64,000 nt of DNA from Lyticum sinuosum (GCF_034471385.1 NZ_JARGYU010000001.1:124001-188000), one strand, 5' to 3'. Positions 33,973-43,898 are shown, counted from the stretch's first letter. Translations and numbers: made by a program. The notes: a model not told the origin generated them from the sequence alone.

Positions 33973-34956
33973 TTAACTTTCTGGATCAACTGCTTGGTTA
34001 TTATGACCTATTGAAAAATATAATTGAGGTTGATCTACTTCTCCTGTTTTTCCAACTTTAGCAACTATTTGTCCTCTTTTTACTTTATCTCCTTTTTTGA
34101 CTAATATAACGTTATTATGTGCATATGCACTACTATAATTGTTAGCATGTTTTATTATAAAAACTTTGCCAAATTTTTCATCATTATCGTTAATATAGAT
34201 TACTATTCCATCAGCAGTGGCTCTAACAGGTGTGTTAGCTAATGCTGCAATACTTATCCCTTCAGAGAAATCTTCACTCTGCTCTTCCATATGATGAATA
34301 ACTTTACCATTAATTGGCCAAATATAAGATATATTATTTATTGGATGTGTAATTCTATAATTACTTGTAGAATATTGAACTTGTGATTTAGATGTAGAAG
34401 AATTTTCTATATTAGGAATGTTTTTATTATCTTTAACATTTAGATTATCAGAATTATTAGATTTTTTCTCTTCAGATTTTTTCTCAGTATTTTCTTTTAT
34501 GGGCTTATTATTTAAAGCATTTTTATTAATTTTTGTATTGCTTTTAAGTTCTTCATTAATTTTAGGTGGTTCATTTACAACTAGCTCCCAAGTTTCTTTT
34601 ACAGTAGAATTACTTTTTTCTTTTTTATTATCAATTTCTTTTAATTCTTTTAAATTACTGGATATATCATTTTCATTAAAATATTGATCTTTTGGTAAAA
34701 AATTTGGAGAACGAAAATTATTAGACTCAATTACATCTTCTTTATTTTTTATACTATTACTATAAAATTCTACATTATCATCTTTATTTTCTATATTTAT
34801 AGTTCCACCGTATTTGTAGTAAAGATTACTTTTGTTTTCAACAACAACATTGTTTTCTCTTGTTGTACTACTACAACTTGAAAAAGTAACTGTAATAGTA
34901 AAAATTACTGAATAGAATTTTAAATAAAAATGAATTTTTTGCTTTTTCATTCGCAT
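33973..34956 (-). CDS. nlpD: NlpD/EnvC-like lipoprotein with a degenerate LytM (M23) domain
   Basis: A 327-residue lipoprotein. The N-terminal signal ends in a lipobox (TVTFSSC, cysteine at about 28). A long disordered Ser/Asn/Lys/Glu linker follows, then a C-terminal LytM domain (about 215-327: WPINGKVIHHM, then ANTPVRATADGIVIYINDND, then FIIKHANNYSSAYAHNN and GDKVKRGQIVAKVGKTG). The M23 zinc ligands are absent: the H-x-x-x-D site reads SEGISIA and the H-x-H site reads QLYFSIG. That is the pattern of NlpD/EnvC-type activators of division amidases, not of an active endopeptidase. No LysM domain is seen. Gene symbol by family resemblance. Confidence 0.75.
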   Translation of the reverse strand: MRMKKQKIHFYLKFYSVIFTITVTFSSCSSTTRENNVVVENKSNLYYKYGGTINIENKDDNVEFYSNSIKNKEDVIESNNFRSPNFLPKDQYFNENDISSNLKELKEIDNKKEKSNSTVKETWELVVNEPPKINEELKSNTKINKNALNNKPIKENTEKKSEEKKSNNSDNLNVKDNKNIPNIENSSTSKSQVQYSTSNYRITHPINNISYIWPINGKVIHHMEEQSEDFSEGISIAALANTPVRATADGIVIYINDNDEKFGKVFIIKHANNYSSAYAHNNVILVKKGDKVKRGQIVAKVGKTGEVDQPQLYFSIGHNNQAVDPES

Positions 34957-35361
34957 TTTAGGTAAAAATAGTTTTACTTTGATAATTAATATATAATTTT
35001 ATCAAAGATTATGCTTTATAGCATTTTTTATGTCTTACTAAATTACCATATATTATATATTTTTATATAAAAATCAAATTACACTTATTTTTATAAAATA
35101 AAGTAGATTATAAAATTTGATATATAAAAATAATTGTATATAAAAATTAAAGTGTTAGATTTATGAATCTTAATAAAAAAATAAATATAAAAATTTATTT
35201 GTTATACTATTTTTTAGTATAACAAAAATATTTATTTATAGTATGAGTTTTCTAAATTTTATTCAAGATAAAATCTATTTAAAATAAAATATCAACTTAA
35301 AAATTCTTTATAGATAAATTTGTTACATTATCTATTATAATATCAATTCTAGCACTATTTT
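34957..35361. other. intergenic stretch between nlpD-like gene and tig
   Basis: A/T-rich, no gene. It contains the hairpin at 35198-35226 downstream of tig and presumably the promoter for the nlpD-like gene. Confidence 0.5.
35198..35226 (-). terminator. perfect 12-bp inverted repeat downstream of tig
   Basis: TTTGTTATACTA (35198-35209), five-base loop TTTTT, then TAGTATAACAAA (35215-35226). It lies 136 bp after the tig stop on the reverse strand, and the reverse-strand sequence beyond it is T-rich. A terminator is the likely role, although the stem has few G-C pairs. Confidence 0.5.
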
Positions 35362-36783
35362 TTATATTATATCTTGTAGCTTAGATGCATACTCTTCATT
35401 AAATTGCTGACTAGTAACAGTAATTTCTTTTGTTTTAAAACAATCAAAAATAAACGTAATAACTTTTTCTTCTAGCACAGTTGCTTCAATTTTAGGTAAG
35501 TTCTTTTTATCTTCGTATTGCTCTTGTATTTTTTGTGAATCACCTGGATTTCTTAATATTTCAAGCTGTTTATAATCTTCAACATCTTCATCATTTACTT
35601 CTATTGAATATTTTTTTGCAATTTCTGCTAGAACTAATCCAACTTTAACTCTGCGACGAGCAATATTCATTATTTTTACTGCCATTTCATCTCGATTTTC
35701 TTTTTTATCGTTAGAAATTTTAGGCATTACTTCAGACCATAAAGATTTAAAATCTATTTCTATCATACTAGGAGGGATATCATCCATCTTAATAATTTCA
35801 TCTAAAACTTCAAATAGCTGTTTTTTAGCATAAAGACGACTTAAAAATGTGAAATCTGCTTTAAGTCTTTCACTAATCATCTCTCTAAATTGATCAGTAT
35901 TTTCTAAACCTAAACTTCTTGCGAATTCATCATTAAATTCTGTAGACTCTGCTTTTTTTATATTAGAAACAGTTACTTTAAATATACAATCTTTTCCTGC
36001 ATTCTCTTCAATGTGATAATCATCAGGGAATCTTACTTTGATAATTTTACTCTCATTTACTTTCACACCAATAAGTTGATCCTCAAAGTCTTTAATAAAT
36101 TGATTGCTTCCTATTATTAATTCAACACCTGAACCTGAACCACCATCAAATGGTTTACTATCTATTCTTCCATCAAAATCTATTATTAATTTGTCGCCAT
36201 CAATTGCTTGATATTCAGGATCTGTTTCAACATAATCATTTGAAATGTTTTTTAGAGTTTCTATTGCTTTATTGATATCGTCTTCAATAACATTTAAAGA
36301 AAGAATTTCTATACGATCGTTAAAAATAGGATCTAATAAATCTATTGGAGGGATTCCACCAACTATTTCAAATTTAACATAACAACTTAGTTTTTTTCCT
36401 TTTTCAAACTCTTCAACATCAATTCCTGGAGGTGAACTTATAGTTAAATTTTCCTTTTTAATAACATACTGAAGCATTTGAGCAATTTTTCTATCTATAA
36501 TAGATGTCAGTATTTTTTCTCCTAAATGTTTACGTGCAATATTCTTTGGAACTCTACCTTTCTGAAATCCTGACATTTCAAGATTTTCAGATTCAGCTTC
36601 AATTTTTTGCTCTGCTAAATCTATAATAGGATCAGCAGATGTCCAAATTCTATATTCAAATTTATTATCTCCTTCCTGTTTTACTAAAGAATATTCTATT
36701 TCAGTTCCAGATTTAACACTGACTTGGTTTTCAGCTTTATTGATACCAGAATTTATATCTATAATTTTATCTTTATCTTCCAT
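35362..36783 (-). CDS. tig: trigger factor (ribosome-associated chaperone)
   Basis: A 473-residue protein. The ribosome-binding domain has the signature GFQKGRVPKNIARKHLG near residues 73-89 (consensus GFRKGKvP). The PPIase domain follows (about 195-275: DKLIIDFDGRIDSKPFDGG, IIGSNQFIKDFEDQLIGVK). The long helical C-terminal domain has FARSLGLENTDQFREMI. It binds beside the ribosomal exit tunnel and folds nascent chains. The first ~28 residues before the conserved domain are a non-family extension. clpP/clpX, frequent neighbours elsewhere, are absent. Confidence 0.95.
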   Translation of the reverse strand: MEDKDKIIDINSGINKAENQVSVKSGTEIEYSLVKQEGDNKFEYRIWTSADPIIDLAEQKIEAESENLEMSGFQKGRVPKNIARKHLGEKILTSIIDRKIAQMLQYVIKKENLTISSPPGIDVEEFEKGKKLSCYVKFEIVGGIPPIDLLDPIFNDRIEILSLNVIEDDINKAIETLKNISNDYVETDPEYQAIDGDKLIIDFDGRIDSKPFDGGSGSGVELIIGSNQFIKDFEDQLIGVKVNESKIIKVRFPDDYHIEENAGKDCIFKVTVSNIKKAESTEFNDEFARSLGLENTDQFREMISERLKADFTFLSRLYAKKQLFEVLDEIIKMDDIPPSMIEIDFKSLWSEVMPKISNDKKENRDEMAVKIMNIARRRVKVGLVLAEIAKKYSIEVNDEDVEDYKQLEILRNPGDSQKIQEQYEDKKNLPKIEATVLEEKVITFIFDCFKTKEITVTSQQFNEEYASKLQDII

Positions 36784-37017
36784 TTTTATGATTTTAATTA
36801 AGTTAGATATATTAATTAAGAATAATTAACAATAATAATTCTATCATTTACAAACTCATATGTACATAGCAATTAAACCTTCTAAGATTAAAAATCAATA
36901 GCTGGCTATTTCTTATTTATTAAAAATAAATTTAATTTTATTTCTATATTATCAAAGAGTATTAATGTAGATATTTACATGAAACTACAAAATAAAATAG
37001 AAAATCTTTAAAATATT

Positions 37018-37947
37018 ATGAAAATTAATTTTTTTGAATTTTTGTATAAATTTTTAAATAATATTTTGAATATTATTTACCCATATCAATGTATTATATG
37101 TAAAGAAGAGATTATAAGCAATATGCAATCACTTTGTTATAAGTGCTGGTGTGATTTAGATTTTATTGATGGGTATTGCAATATATGTGGAATTTTACTA
37201 GAAGGACAAGATTGTTATATCTGTCGTATAATTAATTATAAAAATGTATATTTAAAATCATTAAAATTTCAGTTAAATTATATAGATAAAATAATAACTC
37301 CTTTACATTATAATAAACAAATAAAAAATATTATAGCAGATTTTAAATACAATAAAAAACTAGGATATGCAAAATTTTTTGCAATTTTAATATTCCAAAA
37401 ATTATATAAATATTTATTTGATGAATATTTTTTTTATCAAAGTAAAAAAACTCAAAATGTACAATGGTGTATTACTGCGATTCCATTACATAATATAAAA
37501 CTCAAAAAAAGAGGTTATAATCAATCTGATATTTTAGCAAGATCACTATATAAGCTTCTTTTTAACTTATCTTCAATGGATAAAACAAAGAAAAATAGTA
37601 TAATGTATAATATTAATAAAATATATAATTTTTTGCCAGAACAAGATTATAATTCTTTAAAAAATCTATCATATTATAATAATATTCTTAAAAGAATAAA
37701 AAATAATAAACAACAAGCGAATTTATCTTTAACTGAACGTATAGAAAATGCTAGGGGTATATTTTCAGTTGATTGTAATAATCAATTAATAAATGGAAAA
37801 AACATAATACTTGTTGATGATGTAATAACAAGTGGATCAACTATAAATGAAGCTGCAAGAGTTTTAAAAGAAAAAGGAGCTAACTTAATATATGGTGTTG
37901 GGATAGCTAAAACATCATTTCATGAAAAAAATGAATTTATAATATAA
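37018..37947 (+). CDS. comF: ComF-family phosphoribosyltransferase-like protein
   Basis: A 309-residue protein. It has an N-terminal zinc-ribbon (YQCIICKEEI, CYKCW, YCNICG and CYICR, four paired cysteines, residues about 25-75), ALHYNK-type segment PLHYNKQIKNIIADFKYNKK, KKRGYNQSDILARSL, and a phosphoribosyltransferase loop NIILVDDVITSGSTINEAA. ComF proteins act in DNA uptake/recombination, though the exact chemistry is unsettled. A ~50-residue insert between the RGYNQ and the LSLTERIENARG block makes it longer than the usual 230-250. Confidence 0.88.
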   Translation: MKINFFEFLYKFLNNILNIIYPYQCIICKEEIISNMQSLCYKCWCDLDFIDGYCNICGILLEGQDCYICRIINYKNVYLKSLKFQLNYIDKIITPLHYNKQIKNIIADFKYNKKLGYAKFFAILIFQKLYKYLFDEYFFYQSKKTQNVQWCITAIPLHNIKLKKRGYNQSDILARSLYKLLFNLSSMDKTKKNSIMYNINKIYNFLPEQDYNSLKNLSYYNNILKRIKNNKQQANLSLTERIENARGIFSVDCNNQLINGKNIILVDDVITSGSTINEAARVLKEKGANLIYGVGIAKTSFHEKNEFII

Positions 37948-38084
37948 AAATTCAATCAAAAAGAATAATTAATTATATTTTAATATAAAAATAATAATAA
38001 ATACTATATAATAAATATAATTGATAAAAATTAATTTTTACTAAAAAAATATATATTTATAATTTTATTAATTGAAATACTGAA

Positions 38085-38231
38085 ATGAATATTGATATAA
38101 CTAAAATAATACTTTCAATTTCTTGCTTATTATTAGGGTCTTTAGCTCTAGGAATGACATATTGTATACACAAAATGTGTAATTATAAAAACGTACTAAA
38201 TTCAGAACAAAATAACAAAATAACAAAATAA
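38085..38231 (+). CDS. possible 48-residue single-span membrane peptide
   Basis: ATG 38085 opens a frame encoding one hydrophobic helix (IILSISCLLLGSLALGMTY), a short cysteine-containing stretch and a polar Asn/Lys tail. The composition is less biased than nearby A/T filler, and the frame is the only plausible gene in the 340-bp gap between comF and ychF. No ribosome-binding site and no recognised homologue. It could be spurious. Confidence 0.35.
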   Translation: MNIDITKIILSISCLLLGSLALGMTYCIHKMCNYKNVLNSEQNNKITK

Positions 38232-38286
38232 ATATTATAAAATAAAAATTGTTTATCTATTTATCTGAAAGTTGGATTTTGATGAA

Positions 38287-39378
38287 TCATACATTAAATC
38301 GAAAGTGAATAATATCACCATCCTGTACAATGTATTGTTTTCCTTCTATCCTCATTTTACCAGCATCTTTGGCTCCATTTTCTCCTTTATAATGTATATA
38401 ATCATTATAACTTATGGTTTCTGCACATATAAATCCTTTTTCAAAATCTGAATGTATAATACCTGCTGCTTGTGGAGCAAAGAACCCTCTTTTTATTGTC
38501 CAAGCCCGTGCTTCTTTAGGTCCTATTGTAAAAAACATCTGAAGATCTAATATTTTATATGCACATTGAGCAATACGATCTAAACCACTTGAGTTCATAC
38601 CCATTTCATTAATAAATGATAATCGTTCATTAAAATCATTAATTGATGCAATTTCTGATTCAATTTTAGCTGATACTAAAACAGACTCTATATCTTCTTC
38701 TTTAAATTTAATAAGATCACTATAATTATTACCAGTATTTATTTCAGATTCTCCAACATTACATATATAAAAAAATGGTTTTGTAGATAATAATTGCATA
38801 TTTTTTATCATTTTATCATTATCTTTTGTAATTAAACTACGTGGTGATAATTTTCCATTTTCAATACAAGATATAATATCTATGCTAATTTTTAATATAT
38901 CATTAGCTTCTGGACTAATTTTAGCTTTTTTTTCAAGAGATGGTAAACGTGAGCGTAAACTATCAAGATCTGCTAATAAAAGTTCCATTTTAATTACTTC
39001 TGCATCTTGCAATGGATTAACTTTACCATAAACATGAATAACATCATCATCTTCAAAACATCTAAGAACATAAGCAATAGCATCAACTTCTCTAATATGA
39101 CCTAAGAATTTATTACCTAATCCTTCACCCTGACTAGCTCCTTTTACTAGTCCCGCTATATCTACAAACTCAAGTTGAGTTGGAATTATTTTTGCTGAAG
39201 ATGCAATATTAGCAAGATTATTAAGGCGCTCATCAGGAACAGCAATTATACCATTATTAGGTTCTATTGTACAAAACGGATAGTTAGCGGCTTGTGCTAT
39301 AGAACTACCAACTAATGCATTAAATAATGTAGACTTTCCAACATTAGGTAGCCCTACTATTCCACATTTTAGAGTCAT
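38287..39378 (-). CDS. ychF: ribosome-binding ATPase YchF/OLA1
   Basis: A 363-residue Obg-related P-loop protein. It has G1 GLPNVGKST at residues 8-16, PFCTIEPN, the G3 equivalent DIAGLVKGASQGEGLGNKF and a coiled-coil insertion. The C-terminal TGS-like region reads FTIGPKEARAWTIKRG, then AAGIIHSDFEKGFICAE, and the protein ends IIHFRFNV. The NKxD motif is replaced as usual in ATP-specific YchF (ICNVGESE). It binds ribosomes and negatively affects stress responses. Often paired with pth; here they are about 5 kb apart. Confidence 0.96.
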   Translation of the reverse strand: MTLKCGIVGLPNVGKSTLFNALVGSSIAQAANYPFCTIEPNNGIIAVPDERLNNLANIASSAKIIPTQLEFVDIAGLVKGASQGEGLGNKFLGHIREVDAIAYVLRCFEDDDVIHVYGKVNPLQDAEVIKMELLLADLDSLRSRLPSLEKKAKISPEANDILKISIDIISCIENGKLSPRSLITKDNDKMIKNMQLLSTKPFFYICNVGESEINTGNNYSDLIKFKEEDIESVLVSAKIESEIASINDFNERLSFINEMGMNSSGLDRIAQCAYKILDLQMFFTIGPKEARAWTIKRGFFAPQAAGIIHSDFEKGFICAETISYNDYIHYKGENGAKDAGKMRIEGKQYIVQDGDIIHFRFNV

Positions 39379-39663
39379 TTACTGATTTAAAAAATTCTAT
39401 GAATAATATTTATTTTAAGTTAAATTAATAATTTTATATATTTTTAATTAATAGATTTATTAGATATTTTTTAATATAAAATTATAAAAATAATCTTTAG
39501 TAATGTTATTACTAATTATTTACATATTATTATTATATATACAATATATATTCTTCATTATTATATAATCTTGATTATTGCTTATATATATTACTTATAT
39601 ATATTATACATATTATACATTATGTATTAATTAAATAAATAATTTAAATAAATGTATTAAAAA

Positions 39664-40944
39664 ATGAGATCAACACGTAAAGTAGTTATAACAGGAGTTG
39701 GATTAATTACCCCACTTAGCATTAAAACAGAAAAGAGTTGGGAAAAAATTATAAATGGTGAATCTGGAATAAAATCTATTCCATCTACTCTTTTTCCATT
39801 AGATGATTTACCATGTAAAATTGCTGGATATATTCCAGATAAAAAAAATGATTCAGAAAATGGTTTTTCTGCTGAAGATTGGTTATCTTCAAAAGAAATA
39901 AAATCAATGGATCGTTTTATTCAACTTGCAATGGTAGCTACAAAACAAGCAGTTGAAGATTCATGTTATACTCCGGATACTTATGATAAAAAAATTCGAT
40001 CTGGTGTACTAGTTGGATCTGGGATTGGTGGACTAATAAGTATTGAATGTAATTCACATATTATTGTCGATCGTGGACCTCGTCGTGTTAGTCCTTTTTT
40101 TATTCCATCAAGCTTAATTAACTTAACATCTGGACATATATCTATTAAATATGGATATAAAGGTGTAAATTTTTCAATTGTTAGTGCTTGTGCTACTGGA
40201 GCTCATTGCATCGGAGAAGCAGCACGTATAATAGCATGCAATGATGCTGATGTTATGATAGCTGGTGGTACAGAAGCTGCAATATCATATGTAGGTTTTG
40301 GTGGATTTACTGCAGCTAAAGCATTATCAACTAACTATAATCATGTACCTACACAAGCTTCTAGACCATGGGATAAAGGAAGAGATGGATTTGTTATGGG
40401 AGAAGGTGCTGGCATAGTAATATTAGAAGAATATGAACATGCAAAAGCTCGAAATGCTAAAATTTATGGTGAAATAATAGGATATGGGTTGAGTAGTGAT
40501 GCATACCATATAACTGCACCAGATGAAACAGGAGATGGTGCATACCGTGCTATGAAAATGGCTTTAGATAAAGCGGGAATAAATGCAGCAGAAATAGATT
40601 ATATCAATGCACATGGGACATCAACACCTATAGGTGATATGGTAGAATTAAAAGCTATGAGAAATATTTATAAAAATCAAGATTATAGACCTATTATATC
40701 TTCAACTAAATCTTCAATTGGTCATCTTCTTGGAGCATCTGGAAGTGTTGAAGCGATTTTTAGCTTACTTAGTATGAGAGATAATATCATTCCTCCAACA
40801 CTTAATCTTAACGATCCAGAAGAAAATACTTTAGATTTCGATTTATGTCCTAATGTTGCAAAGAAAGCTAAATTGAACTATGTAATGTCTAATTCTTTTG
40901 GTTTTGGCGGTACAAATTCTTCATTAATATTTAAAAAAATATAA
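39664..40944 (+). CDS. fabF: beta-ketoacyl-ACP synthase II
   Basis: A 426-residue thiolase-fold enzyme for fatty-acid chain elongation. The catalytic cysteine is in VSACATGAHCIGEA (about residue 179). The two histidines are in NAHGTSTPIGD and SIGHLLGASGSVEA, and SFGFGGTNSSLIF is near the C-terminus. N-terminal RKVVITGVGLITPL is standard. Length is slightly above average due to a short insert near residue 70. acpP, usually next to it, is not in the window. It is divergent from ychF across 285 bp of A/T-rich DNA. Confidence 0.95.
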   Translation: MRSTRKVVITGVGLITPLSIKTEKSWEKIINGESGIKSIPSTLFPLDDLPCKIAGYIPDKKNDSENGFSAEDWLSSKEIKSMDRFIQLAMVATKQAVEDSCYTPDTYDKKIRSGVLVGSGIGGLISIECNSHIIVDRGPRRVSPFFIPSSLINLTSGHISIKYGYKGVNFSIVSACATGAHCIGEAARIIACNDADVMIAGGTEAAISYVGFGGFTAAKALSTNYNHVPTQASRPWDKGRDGFVMGEGAGIVILEEYEHAKARNAKIYGEIIGYGLSSDAYHITAPDETGDGAYRAMKMALDKAGINAAEIDYINAHGTSTPIGDMVELKAMRNIYKNQDYRPIISSTKSSIGHLLGASGSVEAIFSLLSMRDNIIPPTLNLNDPEENTLDFDLCPNVAKKAKLNYVMSNSFGFGGTNSSLIFKKI

Positions 40945-41142
40945 AAAAATATTTTTATTAAATCTTATTAAAATTTACATTTATATACTTCACATTATTA
41001 GTGTTATACAATATTATCAGTATATCAAATTACTTTTTATAATGGTAACTTGGTTAATTTTTTAAGTATCTTAGTGTTACTCAAGTATTATTTTTATATT
41101 ATTATTTTTATCATTTTGTATTAATTATTTTATATTTTTTAT

Positions 41143-42585
41143 ATGATTATTAGAGGAAAACAAAAAAATTGGCAAGTTGTAATTGGTTTGGAAGTTCATG
41201 CTCAAATGAACACTAAATATAAACTCTTCTCTCCAATGAGTAAAACTATTTTTGGGGAAGAATGCAATTCTCAAGTTTCATTTATAGATGTTGCTCTACC
41301 TGGGACTCTTCCTCGGCTTAATTCAGAGTGTGTTGATATGGCAGTTAAAACAGGTTTAGCGATATCTGCAAGAATTAATGAAAAATCTATATTTGATAGA
41401 AAAAATTATTTTTACTCCGATTTGCCTCAAGGATATCAGATAACTCAGATGTATCATCCAATTATAAATGATGGAAAAGTTGAGATAGAATTAGAAAATG
41501 GAATAACAAAAATAATCAAAGTTGATAGAATTCATATTGAACAAGATGCAGGAAAAAATATACATGATGAATCATTAGATCATACTCTCATAGACTTAAA
41601 TAGAGCTGGAATTGGGTTAATGGAAATAGTTACAGAACCTAGTATGCGAGCTCCAGAAGAAGCAGGTGCTTTTTTAAGATCTTTAAGAATAATAATGCGT
41701 TATATAGGTTCATGTGATGGAAATATGGAAGAGGGATCTATGCGTTGTGATGCAAATGTTTCTGTTATGCCTGATAGTTCGAATTTTTTAGGAACAAGAG
41801 TAGAATTAAAAAATTTAAATTCTATAAAAAATGTTATGCGAGCAATTGAAATTGAATCACATCGTCAAGTTGAAATATTAGAATCTGGAGGTATAGTAAA
41901 ACAAGAAACAAGGCTTTTTGATCCTGATAAACAAATAACAAAATCAATGCGTAATAAAGAAGATCTTGCTGATTATAGATATTTTTCTGATCCAAATCTT
42001 ATACCAATAATATTGACTCAAGATTATATAGAAAAAATTCGCCAAACTTTACCAGAAATGCCAAAGGATAAAATTAATAGATACATTAAAGATTTTTGTA
42101 TTACTATAGATCAAGCTAAAATAATAGCAAATGATAAAAATAATGCAATATTCTTTGAGAAAATGGTATATCATGGAGCTCAACCTAAAAATGCAGCTAA
42201 TTGGATGATAAGTGAATTATTTTCTTATATTAAAGATATTGATACTTCTCCTGTTAGCGCTGAGAATTTAGCTGATTTAGTTATACTAATTGATAAAGGT
42301 AATATATCTGGCAAAATTGCTAAAACTATACTTGAGAAAATGTTTATAGAATGTAAATCAGCTAATGAAATAATTGCTTTGGAGAATTTAAGCCAAATTA
42401 ATAATAAAGATGATATAATAAAAATTATAAAAGATGTTATATTAAATCATCCAAAAGAAGTTGATGATTATAGATCTGGAAGAGTTAAGTTATTTGGATT
42501 TTTTGTAGGACAGATTATGCAACGTAGTAAAGGTATGGCAAATCCTACATTAGTTAATGATCTATTAAAAATAGAATTAAAATAA
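41143..42585 (+). CDS. gatB: aspartyl/glutamyl-tRNA amidotransferase subunit B
   Basis: A 480-residue protein. The GatB core has VVIGLEVHAQMNTKYKLFSP, DLPQGYQITQMYHPI, IHIEQDAGKNIHD, DLNRAGIGLMEIVTEP and GSMRCDANVSV. The helical and YqeY-like tail is at the end (DDYRSGRVKLFGFFVGQIMQ). With GatA and GatC it amidates Glu-tRNA(Gln) and/or Asp-tRNA(Asn). gatA/gatC, normally upstream, are not adjacent. Confidence 0.95.
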   Translation: MIIRGKQKNWQVVIGLEVHAQMNTKYKLFSPMSKTIFGEECNSQVSFIDVALPGTLPRLNSECVDMAVKTGLAISARINEKSIFDRKNYFYSDLPQGYQITQMYHPIINDGKVEIELENGITKIIKVDRIHIEQDAGKNIHDESLDHTLIDLNRAGIGLMEIVTEPSMRAPEEAGAFLRSLRIIMRYIGSCDGNMEEGSMRCDANVSVMPDSSNFLGTRVELKNLNSIKNVMRAIEIESHRQVEILESGGIVKQETRLFDPDKQITKSMRNKEDLADYRYFSDPNLIPIILTQDYIEKIRQTLPEMPKDKINRYIKDFCITIDQAKIIANDKNNAIFFEKMVYHGAQPKNAANWMISELFSYIKDIDTSPVSAENLADLVILIDKGNISGKIAKTILEKMFIECKSANEIIALENLSQINNKDDIIKIIKDVILNHPKEVDDYRSGRVKLFGFFVGQIMQRSKGMANPTLVNDLLKIELK

Positions 42586-42647
42586 CCAACAAACTATTCT
42601 ATTATAAGAGTATATAATCTAATAGTAGGTAGTCATATATATATTAG

Positions 42648-42770
42648 ATTAATAACAGTCTGCCAATAGAAAGATTGACGGAAAAGGAATTAAATACTCA
42701 TATAAACATGATGCAAAGATCCAATTTTATAAATAAATGTAGAGAAATTATACACTTAAACGATATATGA
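42648..42770 (+). pseudogene. possible gene remnant (40 open codons)
   Basis: The frame from just after TAG 42645 to TGA 42768 reads SLPIERLTEKELNTHI, then MMQRSNFINKCREIIHLN. It looks more protein-like and is less A/T-biased than the surrounding DNA. The only ATG codons are near the middle, so it would be at most a 20-residue peptide if translated. It could equally be chance. Confidence 0.2.
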
Positions 42771-42803
42771 AAATACAAAAGATTAACATATCATAAATTT
42801 AAA

Positions 42804-42879
42804 TGGTGGAGACAAACGGATTCGAACCGATGACCCTCTGCTTGCAAAGCAGATGCTCTACCAACTGAGCTATGCCCCC
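42804..42879 (-). tRNA. tRNA-Ala (anticodon TGC), CCA encoded
   Basis: Reverse strand: acceptor GGGGGCA (42879-42873) with TGTCTCC (two G-U pairs), D-arm GCTC/GAGC, anticodon arm TCTGC-TTTGCAA-GCAGA, T-arm loop TTCGAAT, discriminator A and genomic CCA at 42804-42806. Confidence 0.96.
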
Positions 42880-42885
42880 CATAAT

Positions 42886-42960
42886 TGGAGCGGGTGAAGG
42901 GGATCGAACCCTCGACCCTAACCTTGGCAAGGTTATACTCTACCACTGAGCTACACCCGC
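42886..42960 (-). tRNA. tRNA-Gly (anticodon GCC), CCA encoded
   Basis: Reverse strand: acceptor GCGGGTG (42960-42954) with CACCCGC, D-arm GCTC/GAGT, anticodon arm AACCT-TGCCAA-GGTT region with GCC, T-arm loop TTCGATC, discriminator T and genomic CCA at 42886-42888. Only six bases separate it from tRNA-Ala downstream, so the pair is probably processed from one transcript. Confidence 0.95.
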
Positions 42961-43112
42961 CCTACTATGTGTTGTTGATTTTATTATATATAATATACTA
43001 AATCAAGAAGTTTTTTTATTAAAAATTAATATTTATTAAATTAAACATTCAAAGTATTATTATCTAATTAATATGCTATACCTGAATATGTAAAAGATGA
43101 ATATGTAAAAAT

Positions 43113-43898
43113 TTACTCAATCTCTAATAATTTATGAATTTGTAGTGATAATATTCCATTGAATTCTGTTACAGCTTTAATTGTTGCATTTATATTTTCT
43201 TTATTTTTTAAAGAATTATTTTCATCTATTGGTTGAAAATATATTTTACTATTAGGAACTTGTTTTTTATAAATTTCTAACCCTTTTTTTAATATTTTTA
43301 GATCAGAATAATAATATATTTGATTTAGTTGATTGGCTTTCTCCTTTATTTCTATATAGTTTTTTTTAGAACAAATTAAAAATTTAAAAGCAATTATATT
43401 ATTTACAAGTTTACTGTTTATAGGCCAGTAACATCCACTATTTATCTTTGGAGAACAAACTATTTCAGTATTTTTTGGAATATCATAATATAAAGTTCCA
43501 TTACTCTCTATTTGAACAATATGCTGATATTTTAATAGTAATTCACAAAGAGGACCTATGTTCTGTCTAAATGGTTCTCCTCCTGTGATAACTATTAATT
43601 TAGGAAGATTATTAAGATTATATTTTTCATCTAATTTTTCTGATAAATCAAATTTATTATACCAATCTGAGAATTTTTTTTTAATTAATTCATATATTTC
43701 TAATATTTCAATCAATTCATAATCCTCAAATTCTGTATCACAAAAATCACAAGATAAATTACATCCAGATAATCTAATAAATACAGCAGAATATCCTGTA
43801 TATGGTCCTTCTGCTTGCAATGTCCCAAATATTTTTTTTACTTTAAGTATTTGACCATTAGTTATTTCTTGTTTTAATTTTTTATTTTTACCAAACAT
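43113..43898 (-). CDS. queE: 7-carboxy-7-deazaguanine synthase (radical SAM)
   Basis: A 261-residue radical SAM enzyme of queuosine synthesis that ring-contracts 6-carboxytetrahydropterin. Visible are FGTLQAEGPYTGYSAVFIRL, the cluster motif CNLSCDFCD (C-x-x-x-C-x-x-C, about residues 46-53), the GGEP SAM motif (VITGGEPFRQ) and SPKINSGCYWP. The last block and the overall length match the longer QueE subtype. It starts 14 bp after the bamA stop on the same strand, so it is likely read from the rseP-bamA transcript. Other que genes are not in the window. Confidence 0.9.
   Translation of the reverse strand: MFGKNKKLKQEITNGQILKVKKIFGTLQAEGPYTGYSAVFIRLSGCNLSCDFCDTEFEDYELIEILEIYELIKKKFSDWYNKFDLSEKLDEKYNLNNLPKLIVITGGEPFRQNIGPLCELLLKYQHIVQIESNGTLYYDIPKNTEIVCSPKINSGCYWPINSKLVNNIIAFKFLICSKKNYIEIKEKANQLNQIYYYSDLKILKKGLEIYKKQVPNSKIYFQPIDENNSLKNKENINATIKAVTEFNGILSLQIHKLLEIE

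Noticed and set aside
33973..34956. Active M23 endopeptidase
   Set aside because: Both zinc-binding motifs are missing; only the fold is retained, so it is called an NlpD/EnvC-type activator.
42586..42803. Small RNA (tmRNA, 4.5S or 6S) upstream of the tRNA pair
   Set aside because: I looked for conserved tmRNA ends, the SRP GGAA/AGCA loop and 6S bulge patterns and saw none.
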